Shown: in pieces, positions 57,581 to 64,000 of the stretch | Position numbering within the stretch: position 1 is the first letter of the stretch | Layout of the letters: each line of letters begins with the position of its first letter | Assembly: GCF_002003265.1 (NCBI RefSeq) | Contig: NZ_CP019687.1 | Span: forward strand, 1,116,001 to 1,180,000 | From: Paenibacillus larvae subsp. larvae | Lineage (GTDB): Bacteria > Bacillota > Bacilli > Paenibacillales > NBRC-103111 | Direction of reading: 5' to 3' | Length of the DNA stretch: 64,000 nt | The notes under the pieces: model-generated | The model's database searches: none | Told to the model about the DNA's origin: nothing | Seen by the model: the letters and a program-made list of their open reading frames with translations, nothing else | Program-made: the position numbers and the translations under genes

Positions 57581-58060
57581 CTATTCTGGTAGGGAGTACG
57601 ATTTTACACCTTCAGGCGCCGGAGCATAAATATGAAAAGCCACTACACGGGACGGACCGGCATTGCGAAGCTGATGAATCTGTTTCTCAGGGGCAAAATA
57701 ATAGCTCTCTTGCGGGATGTCGGTTTCACCAGCCAAGTAAGGGAAGCCATCGTCTTGCAGACGGAAAAAGCGATTCATCAGTCTTCCTTCGAGCAGCAAT
57801 GAACAGCCTACGGACGAGCCGTGATCGTGAATGAGTGTCTCTGTACCTGACGGCAAATGGATCAAAACGGCTTCAACTGCTTTACTCTGGTACAATGTGG
57901 TTCTTCCGTAAGGTAAACAGTCGGGCTCTTCAACATAAGGCTCAAACCCGCCGAGCGATAAATCCATTCCTTGCATGATGGCCTGTAACTGTTTAGGTGA
58001 AGCTACATCTGTGGATGTCAGATCGCACAACGCTTGTTTAATCATTTCAATGCGGTTCAT
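57581..58060 (-). CDS. Cysteine dioxygenase-like cupin
   Basis: 159 residues from ATG 58060 (GGGAGAG upstream). Small cupin with the metal His pair in ETLIHDHGSSVGCSLLLEG and a third His in QIHQLRN. RTTLYQSKAVEAVLIHLPSG is also typical of bacterial cysteine/thiol dioxygenases that oxidise cysteine to the sulfinate. The substrate may be cysteine or a related thiol. Confidence 0.85.
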   Translation of the reverse strand: MNRIEMIKQALCDLTSTDVASPKQLQAIMQGMDLSLGGFEPYVEEPDCLPYGRTTLYQSKAVEAVLIHLPSGTETLIHDHGSSVGCSLLLEGRLMNRFFRLQDDGFPYLAGETDIPQESYYFAPEKQIHQLRNAGPSRVVAFHIYAPAPEGVKSYSLPE

Positions 58061-58218
58061 GCATACTCTCCCATTCATTAGTTTTATTTAATCATTTAAT
58101 AAATTTTTCTTATAAATTATTTTATTCGCCTCCGGTCCAATAAGTAATTAGAAAAAGGGCACTCCCCGCTTATCCCTCTCACGGAATTTGGTTTGGATAG
58201 CCCCTTCGGTCAGCAAAG

Positions 58219-58533
58219 TTACATATGAACGCCTAGTGCATACCGGGCCAGGCTGCTAAGCCTGTCCTTAGTCCATGGCGGACTCCAGACCAATTCCACC
58301 TGCACTTCATTTAATTCCGGAAAAGTCTGTTCAGCCAAATATTTCACTTCAGCAACAATTGTCCCCGTGTGCGGACACCCCATAGACGTCATGGTCATCC
58401 GGATATGGCAGTAATCCTCATCCGGAAAGTCTATACTGTAAATAAGTCCAAGGTTGACGATATCTATTTGCAAATCAGGGTCTACTACTTCTTCCAATTT
58501 CTCCATCAGCAGTGCTGTTCTGGAGTCTTCCAT
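58219..58533 (-). CDS. DUF59/MIP18-family Fe-S assembly protein (SufT/PaaD-like)
   Basis: 104 residues. Typical motifs are VVDPDLQIDIVNLGLIYSID and MTMTSMGCPHTGTIVAEVKY with the conserved Cys, and VELVWSPPWTKDRLS. Such proteins help mature Fe-S clusters. GGAGG precedes the ATG and a perfect Fur box lies 32 bases before the start, so it is probably iron regulated. Confidence 0.9.
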   Translation of the reverse strand: MEDSRTALLMEKLEEVVDPDLQIDIVNLGLIYSIDFPDEDYCHIRMTMTSMGCPHTGTIVAEVKYLAEQTFPELNEVQVELVWSPPWTKDRLSSLARYALGVHM

Positions 58534-58564
58534 GATGTTCCTCCTTTGTTAAACCAACATAAAT

Positions 58565-58579
58565 TGAGAATGATTCTCA
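58565..58579 (-). promoter_or_regulatory. Fur box
   Basis: TGAGAATGATTCTCA, a perfect 7-1-7 palindrome like the B. subtilis Fur consensus TGATAATNATTATCA, in front of the DUF59 gene. Confidence 0.85.
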
Positions 58580-58655
58580 TTACTATGTTACCCTTATTAG
58601 ACCCTATGACTTGTGATCCGAATCACTATTTGCGAAATTAGCGGGTAAAAATTTC

Positions 58656-58685
58656 AGAAAAAGCGGCTTACGGGCCGCTTTTTCT
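58656..58685. terminator. Bidirectional terminator-like hairpin
   Basis: AGAAAAAGCGGC and GCCGCTTTTTCT form a 12-base stem; A and T runs are in the stem itself. Confidence 0.7.
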
Positions 58686-58699
58686 TTATACTTACCGTC

Positions 58700-59027
58700 T
58701 TGTATGAAGTAGCCGTTTCCTCCTGTGTCACCGTTTCTGCAGCCTCCTCTTTTTCCGTTTGCTCTTCCAGCTGCACCAGTACATACATGACCAATACAGA
58801 AAGAGCCAAGACCAAGTATCTCTGGATGGCTGCATTGGAACCAGGGATGAAATAGCATGGTTAGCTTTAACGATATTAGGTATATAGTGTTGCGGCTTGC
58901 ATTCAATAAGTAAATGGATATGGTCTTTATCTGATTCCATTTCTGCAATTCCTGCATCATTTTCATCAAATGTAGTCTGACATAAGAAAAAACACCTCTT
59001 CATTATCTTGACATATATGTTAGACAT
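58700..59027 (-). pseudogene. IS200/IS605-family TnpA transposase remnant
   Basis: Near the start a frame reads AGIAEMESDKDHIHLLIECK then PQHYIPNIVKA; DHIHLLIE is the HUH motif of the Y1 transposase. Upstream and downstream the frame shifts, and the catalytic Tyr region is not recognisable. Dead element. Confidence 0.7.
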
Positions 59028-59089
59028 TAACAGAAGTGTTTATAATGGAATTTACATCAATATTTGCCGGTCAATTAACGTACCTAATG

Positions 59090-60238
59090 TTACACCTTAA
59101 CCGAAGCCGATTTATCTACACGATTGAAGTCGAGAGTATTCTCGGCTAAAAGATAAAAAGGCTGTATGCAAACGGGCTTCGAAGTGCTTACGGAATGTCC
59201 TGTTGATTTTAGCTTGCCCGTTTCCTGATCCACGCAGAATGTCACAATGTTGTTGGTATCTCTATTAGCTACGATCATGTGTGTGCCGTCAGGTATCAGT
59301 GCAAAATGCCGGGGATGTTCCCCCTCCGTCGAGACGTGCTCCACCAACGTTAAAGCTCCTGTTTGTTCGTTGATAGCATAAACGGCGATACTGTCATGTC
59401 CGCGGTTTGATCCATATAGAAATCGTCCGTCCCTGGATGTTACAATTTCTGCGCAAGTATTTTCACCTGCAAACTCTTCAGGAATTGTGGATATGGTGGC
59501 AATCTCCCGCAGCTCTCCCGTATTCGCCGCATACCGGAAGGCCGTGATAGTGGAATCTACCTCATTAATCACATAAGCATAGCGGCCGTTCGGGTGAAAC
59601 GTCATATGACGGGGCCCGGCGCCTGGATGGGTTTTCGTCTCCCCATGAAGCTGAAGAACATGGCGGTCCGAATCAATGGTATATGTACAGATCCGGTCAA
59701 TCCCCAGATCAGGTACGAACAAATAACGCTCATCCGGACTGAAAAATGAAGAGTGCGGATGCGGCCGGTCCTGCCGTTCGGGATTTGATCCGTGCCCCAC
59801 GTGCTGCTGAACATCCAGCAGTTCTCCGACGCGTCCGTCTTCAGACAGGGAAACTAGCCCGACTTTTCCCCCGTGGTAACTCGCCACCACCAAATATCGG
59901 TTAGCCTCATCTCTTTGAATATGACAAGTGGTGGCATCCGTAGTCAGAACACGATTGAGCTCAGTCAGTCTCCCCATTTCCGGATCAATAGAAAAAGCGG
60001 CTGCCTCTCCGGCCTTTTTTCCTTCCCCTATTACCGTTTCGGCAATAGAGTAGAGTCTCCGGTTTGGTGCGTCTATATTTAAAAATGTCGGGTTTTTAAG
60101 CCCGTAAACTTCATCCAGTAAAGTCAAGGTACCGTTTTCTTTATGAAAAGCATAAACCTTTATTCCTGCTTCGTTCGGTTCGGCATAGGAGCCGACAAAT
60201 ACGAACAATTGTTTCCCGTTTTTGTTCATTGGATTCAT
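59090..60238 (-). CDS. Lactonase-family beta-propeller (6-phosphogluconolactonase type)
   Basis: About 382 residues. Seven-bladed propeller repeats (FVFVGSYAEPNEAGIKVYAF, YLVVASYHGGKVGLVSL, RHMTFHPNGRYAYVINEVDS, RHFALIPDGTHMIVANRDTN). Members such as Pgl/YkgB hydrolyse 6-phosphogluconolactone; the exact substrate is an inference. ATG 60238 is preferred (AAGGAG upstream); other close starts exist at 60256 and 60229. It lies just after the DUF3886 gene. Confidence 0.88.
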   Translation of the reverse strand: MNPMNKNGKQLFVFVGSYAEPNEAGIKVYAFHKENGTLTLLDEVYGLKNPTFLNIDAPNRRLYSIAETVIGEGKKAGEAAAFSIDPEMGRLTELNRVLTTDATTCHIQRDEANRYLVVASYHGGKVGLVSLSEDGRVGELLDVQQHVGHGSNPERQDRPHPHSSFFSPDERYLFVPDLGIDRICTYTIDSDRHVLQLHGETKTHPGAGPRHMTFHPNGRYAYVINEVDSTITAFRYAANTGELREIATISTIPEEFAGENTCAEIVTSRDGRFLYGSNRGHDSIAVYAINEQTGALTLVEHVSTEGEHPRHFALIPDGTHMIVANRDTNNIVTFCVDQETGKLKSTGHSVSTSKPVCIQPFYLLAENTLDFNRVDKSASVKV

Positions 60239-60259
60239 CTCCACTCCTTCACTCAACGC

Positions 60260-60517
60260 TCATTTAAAGGATTTCCAGTCGATCTTGCTGTTGTTGAGTA
60301 AATATTCAAAATCGTTATCCAGACGCTTTTGTTCGGCTTTACGGGCTTCCTCCGCCTGTTTTTTTTGAGCAGCTTTCTTTTGCTCCTCTTCCGCCTTCAT
60401 TTCCTGGGCCTGTGCTTTCAGCTTTTCCTGTATCTCCGGGCTAAGCAGATCTTTTAATGTGGCTTGTTTTTCAGTTTGGACTGGTTTAGACGAATGAACC
60501 TTCTTTTTCTTAGCCAT
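60260..60517 (-). CDS. DUF3886-family small protein (YqkK-like)
   Basis: 85 residues. A highly charged central helix (LKAQAQEMKAEEEQKKAAQK and on) and a conserved tail (NDFEYLLNNSKIDWKSFK), as in B. subtilis YqkK. Function unknown. ATG 60517 with GAGG nine bases upstream; ATG 60523 is too close to it. Confidence 0.85.
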   Translation of the reverse strand: MAKKKKVHSSKPVQTEKQATLKDLLSPEIQEKLKAQAQEMKAEEEQKKAAQKKQAEEARKAEQKRLDNDFEYLLNNSKIDWKSFK

Positions 60518-60686
60518 GTGCATTCACCTCAGTTTCCATTTCATTATAGCAGGTCTTCATAGCAAAAAAAATCAAAAAGGACCGGGTTCAAAAATGTTAG
60601 GATGAATAGTGTCGGTATGCCTCTGGCGGATTACAGCCGGAATATTCCATCCTAAAACACGGACAAACTGAATTCGCTTGAAAAGA

Positions 60687-60733
60687 GAAGAGGCTATCCT
60701 AAAGCAGAGAACCTGCTTCAGGACAGCCTCTTC
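60687..60733 (-). terminator. Terminator of the siderophore uptake operon
   Basis: GAAGAGGCTATCCTAAAGCAG and CTGCTTCAGGACAGCCTCTTC pair over 21 positions with few mismatches, eight bases after the yclQ stop; the T-run (CTCTTTTC) is weak. Confidence 0.75.
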
Positions 60734-60740
60734 ATACATC

Positions 60741-61693
60741 TTACTTGAACGCAGCTCCTACTTCTTTCACCATTTCGGAAACGGAGATCAGGCCGCCGCC
60801 GGAAAGGTACCAGTAATTAGGATCCAGATAAACCACGTGATTTTCCTTATAAGCTTTTGTTGTTTTGATCATTTCATTCTCAACTACTTGTTTGGCAGAA
60901 GACTTCCCGCCTACTACAGCCCCTCTATCAATGACAAATAGATAATCGGGATTTTTTTCAGCCATATATTCAAAAGATGCGCTTTGTCCGTGAGTGGATA
61001 CTTCAATTTTATCATCAACGGCTTTTACGCCAAATACGTCATGGATGATACCAAATCTGGATTTAGGACCATAGGTACTGACTTTTCCGTCATTAGCCAG
61101 AATAATGAGACCGTTTTTGCCGGATGCCGACGCTTTCTCATTCAGTTGTTTAATGCTGTCATCGATTGCTTTCAGTTCCTTCTCAGCTTCGGACTCTTTT
61201 CCGAAAATTTGAGCCAGAGTCTTTACATTTTCTTTGAAGGAATCCATGTATTTGTCCGTATCAACACCGGAGTAAATGGTAGGTGCAATCTCAGTAAATT
61301 GTTTGTAAGAATCCTGCTGTCTGCCGGAAATAATAATCAAATCCGGTTTGATTTCGTTAATTTTTTCAAAGTCGGGCTCTTTTAATCCCCCAACGTTTTG
61401 ATACTTGGAATCCTTATATTTGTCCAGGTAGGAAGGAATGCTCTTTTGCGGCACACCCGTTACTTCCACGCCCAATTTATCCAGGGTATCCAGTGCGCCA
61501 AAATCGAATACCACAACTTTTTTCGGGTTTTTCTTTACATCTATTTCACCCAGTTTATGCTTGATTTTTACTGTCGTCTCTTCTTTGGGAGAAGCAGACC
61601 CGGCTGCTTTCTCATCCGTATTTTTTGTTCCGCAGGCCGCTACCACTATAGCCAGCATCAATACAGCAACTACAATGATAATCTTTTTTTCAT
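60741..61693 (-). CDS. yclQ: Siderophore ABC transporter binding lipoprotein (YclQ/FatB-like), start frameshifted
   Basis: About 317 residues if repaired. Lipobox VVAAC at residue ~19, then FecB/FatB features: VKIKHKLGEIDVKKNPKKVV, FEKINEIKPDLIIISGRQQD, KENVKTLAQIFGKESEAEKE, NGLIILANDGKVSTYGPKSR. ATG 61693 has GGGTGAG upstream but is followed by A7 (61690-61684) and a stop; eight A would read MKKKIIIVVAVLMLAIVVAA. As given, translation could start only inside the signal peptide. It follows yclP by ~90 bases and captures a ferric siderophore, petrobactin in B. subtilis. Confidence 0.9.
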
Positions 61694-61784
61694 AAGACTC
61701 ACCCCATCATATTTTTAAATTATTCTATTGAATTCATTTCATAACCTGGATTTGCATCCGAAGTGTTTTATGAAATTGATTCTG

Positions 61785-62543
61785 TTAAGTAAAATAAATA
61801 CCAATCTGCTTGCCTTCAATTTCCTCGATGCGGATATCCATGTCGTAGATCTCCTTAAGAGTCCGAGGATCCATAATTTCTGTTGTAGGGCCTTCTTTAA
61901 TAACCCTTCCATCCTTTAGTGCCACTATATAATCTGAATAGCACGAGGCGAAGTTGATATCATGAATGACAATGATGACGGTTTTCCCCAGCTCATCAAC
62001 CAGTCTCCGCAGCACCTTCATAATCTGCACGGAATGTTTCATATCCAGATTATTCAAAGGCTCATCCAGAAAAATATACTCCGTGTTTTGGGCAATGACC
62101 ATCGCTATAAAAGCCCTCTGACTCTGTCCCCCGCTTAACTGGTCCAAGTACCGGTTCTGGAACTCTTCCAATTCCATGTAACGGATAGCTTCATCCACAT
62201 AGTTCTCATCTTCCCCTGTCAAATTCCCTTGAGAATACGGAAATCTGCCAAAGCTGACCAATTCCCTGACCGTCAGGCGGATGTTAATATGATTGGATTG
62301 TTTAAGAATGGACATGGTCTTGGCAAGTTCATTACTTTTCCATTCGCTGATTTCTTTGCCTGCTATGAGAATTTCTCCCGAATCTTTGTTTATGAGCCGG
62401 CTGATCATGGATAGCAAGGTGCTTTTCCCGGCCCCGTTAGGACCGATAAAGGATGTGATTTTCCCTTTAGGAACCTCAAGAGAGATCTGATCCACGACCT
62501 TTTTATTCCCGTATTGTTTGGATACGTTTCTAACTTCTACCAT
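61785..62543 (-). CDS. yclP: Siderophore ABC transporter ATPase (YclP/FatE-like)
   Basis: 252 residues. Walker A GPNGAGKST, signature LSGGQSQRAFIAMVIAQN, Walker B IFLDEPLNNLD and the H-loop VIHDINFASCYSD. FepC-type ATPase that powers ferric siderophore import. Start overlaps yclO by seven bases; operon order N-O-P-Q as in B. subtilis. Confidence 0.93.
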   Translation of the reverse strand: MVEVRNVSKQYGNKKVVDQISLEVPKGKITSFIGPNGAGKSTLLSMISRLINKDSGEILIAGKEISEWKSNELAKTMSILKQSNHINIRLTVRELVSFGRFPYSQGNLTGEDENYVDEAIRYMELEEFQNRYLDQLSGGQSQRAFIAMVIAQNTEYIFLDEPLNNLDMKHSVQIMKVLRRLVDELGKTVIIVIHDINFASCYSDYIVALKDGRVIKEGPTTEIMDPRTLKEIYDMDIRIEEIEGKQIGIYFT

Positions 62544-63490
62544 GCCTTATTCTCCTTTAAGAGCAGATAAATAAAGTAAATTCCCCCAACAAAGTTGACA
62601 ATAACGCTAAGTGTAGTGTTGAAGGTAAATACCCTTTCCACGATGAGCTGCCCTCCAACCAAAGCTATGATGCTGATCAGAACGGACCCGGGAATCAGGA
62701 ATTTATGCTGATACGTTTTGAGGAATTCTCTTGTCACATTGACCACCAGCAACCCGAGAAAAGTAATCGGGCCAACTAAAGCCGTCGATATGGAAACCAG
62801 AATGGCAACGATAATCAGCATTCTTTTGACAATTTTGTCGTAAGGAATCCCGAGATTCACGGCATGTTCCCTTCCAAGAGACAGCACATCCAGCATTTTG
62901 GTATACCGGAAAACATAAGCGGCAACAAGAAACATTCCAATTACGGCAATAAGCAAAATATCAGTATTGATATTATTGAAGCTGGCAAACATTTTGTCTT
63001 GGACAATCTGAAATTCATTCGGATCAATCAGCATTTGCATAAAGGAGGAAAAGCTTTGGAACAAGCCTCCGAAAATAATCCCGACCAGCAAAAGGAAATA
63101 AATATTGTTCCCGTCTCTTCGAAACAAAATTTTGAAAAGAACCGCTGCAAACAGGATCATTAACCCTACCGATATCAGGAAGTTCATATTCTTATTTGCC
63201 ATGGCCAGATGAGAAGAACCAAAGACAAACACAACGAACGTCTGTATCAGCATGTATAGGGAATCCAGCCCCATAATGCTTGGCGTCAGAATCCGGTTGT
63301 TAGTGATCGTCTGAAACACCAGAGAAGAATACGCTATTGCGCTTCCCGTAAGAACAATAGCTGCTATTTTGAAACTTCTTTTGGGGATCACATAATCCCA
63401 ATTATTGCTGTTCACCTTGATCAGCATGAATACCGCGATTAAAATAAGCGCTAGTCCGGCCAGAATCCCTAACATTCTTCTATGATGCAT
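62537..63490 (-). CDS. yclO: Siderophore ABC transporter permease (YclO/FatC-like)
   Basis: 317 residues, FecCD family with about nine membrane helices. GSAIAYSSLVFQTITNNRIL, TPSIMGLDSLYMLIQTFVVF and SLGREHAVNLGIPYDKIVKR (ATPase contact) are typical. Start overlaps the yclN stop by 11 bases. Confidence 0.92.
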   Translation of the reverse strand: MHHRRMLGILAGLALILIAVFMLIKVNSNNWDYVIPKRSFKIAAIVLTGSAIAYSSLVFQTITNNRILTPSIMGLDSLYMLIQTFVVFVFGSSHLAMANKNMNFLISVGLMILFAAVLFKILFRRDGNNIYFLLLVGIIFGGLFQSFSSFMQMLIDPNEFQIVQDKMFASFNNINTDILLIAVIGMFLVAAYVFRYTKMLDVLSLGREHAVNLGIPYDKIVKRMLIIVAILVSISTALVGPITFLGLLVVNVTREFLKTYQHKFLIPGSVLISIIALVGGQLIVERVFTFNTTLSVIVNFVGGIYFIYLLLKENKAW

Positions 63491-64000
63491 AAGCGTTTCT
63501 CCTAAATAGTAAGTAAAGGAAGATGATGCTTCCGATCACTCCGACCGTAACACTTATAGATACCTCATACGGGAAAATGATAATCCGGCCTAGAATGTCA
63601 CAGAAAAGAACGAACACCGCTCCAAGCAATGCTGTGTGGGGAAGACTGTTTCTCAGATTATCTCCCCTGTAGATCGAAACGATATTCGGAATAATCAAGC
63701 CAAGAAACGGAATAGTACCTACAGTCAGGATTACCACTGCGGAGACCAGTGCTACGATCACGAGCCCAACATTGACAACCCGGTTATAGTTTACACCCAA
63801 GTTTTTGGAGAAATCTTCTCCCATTCCCGCCACAGTAAACTTGTTGGCATAGAGAAAGGCAATGATCACAATAGGAATACTAAGATATAAAAGCTCGTAC
63901 CTCCCTTTAATGATCATTGAGAAATCACCCTGAAGCCATGCATTGATATTCTGAATCAAGTCATATTTGTAAGCAAAGAAAGTTGTGATCGAGCTTACAA
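63480..64000 (-). CDS. yclN: Siderophore ABC transporter permease (YclN/FatD-like), N-terminus beyond window
   Basis: The last ~173 residues of a FecCD permease, open to the window edge (VSSITTFFAYKYDLIQNINA at the edge). GEDFSKNLGVNYNRVVNVGL is the ATPase contact, and VILTVGTIPFLGLIIPNIVS the next helix. The first half and the operon promoter are outside. Confidence 0.92.
   Translation of the reverse strand, partial: VSSITTFFAYKYDLIQNINAWLQGDFSMIIKGRYELLYLSIPIVIIAFLYANKFTVAGMGEDFSKNLGVNYNRVVNVGLVIVALVSAVVILTVGTIPFLGLIIPNIVSIYRGDNLRNSLPHTALLGAVFVLFCDILGRIIIFPYEVSISVTVGVIGSIIFLYLLFRRNAYAS

Overview
The window looks like a chromosomal piece of a low- to mid-GC, endospore-forming Firmicute of the Paenibacillus type; P. 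larvae is a reasonable guess, not proven. The reasons are a gerP spore-coat/germination operon, ytaF, an L,D-typical sigma-A gene, futalosine-pathway menaquinone genes (mqnB, mqnD), an M4 neutral protease, a YesM/YesN-type two-component system beside an LplA-like binding protein, a bacterial nitric oxide synthase, and strong GGAGG ribosome sites. I see no tRNA, rRNA, CRISPR array, prophage or large biosynthetic cluster.

Layout. 1-4 kb: end of a membrane-anchored FAD oxidoreductase, then a graveyard of gene fragments. 4-10 kb: glutaminase, a small secreted protein, LysR divergent from a branched-chain aminotransferase, then mqnB-mqnD. 10-13.3 kb: Hsp20-like gene divergent from gerPA-PB-PC-PD-PE, then sigA facing it. 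13.3-17.5 kb: a candidate small RNA, two frameshifted genes (SDR, PAP2), and the thermolysin-family protease. 17.5-19.6 kb: an IS3/IS150-group insertion with a deleted orfA, beside MarR and decarboxylase remnants. 20-24 kb: trehalose uptake and hydrolysis (treR, treP, treA) with two TreR-type operators. 24.7-28.6 kb: msrA, ytaF, XRE-DUF1232, a RodA/FtsW-like gene, and upstream of it an M-box magnesium riboswitch that leads into an unknown 47-residue ORF. 28.7-33.6 kb: binding protein, sensor kinase and response regulator without permeases. 34-38.4 kb: membrane GDPD, alkyl-DNA repair remnants around an intact adaB/ogt, broken bpsA, a MITE-like element, and a Gln-rich protein. 38.7-48.7 kb: mnaA, nos, amino-acid permease, split femX, murE, and a second copy of the FAD oxidoreductase. 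49-56.5 kb: TauE/DUF1634 divergent from Lrp, a block of ABC/two-component debris, an SDR, bdbCD, blaI-blaR1-like pair and a small alarmone synthetase. 56.6-64 kb: gpmA, cysteine dioxygenase, a Fur-box-preceded DUF59 gene, an IS200 remnant, a lactonase, DUF3886, and a siderophore uptake operon in the yclNOPQ order.

Two themes stand out. First, gene decay is heavy: about twenty remnants, and at least seven genes broken by one-base changes in short homopolymers or a short tandem repeat. Some of these may be sequencing errors, and I cannot tell which without reads. Second, several regulatory elements are readable directly: the M-box, the tre operators embedded in a promoter, a Fur box, a BlaI-like operator and many intrinsic terminators. 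The M-box placed before a tiny ORF and a RodA/FtsW paralogue, instead of a recognisable Mg2+ transporter, is the most interesting single observation.
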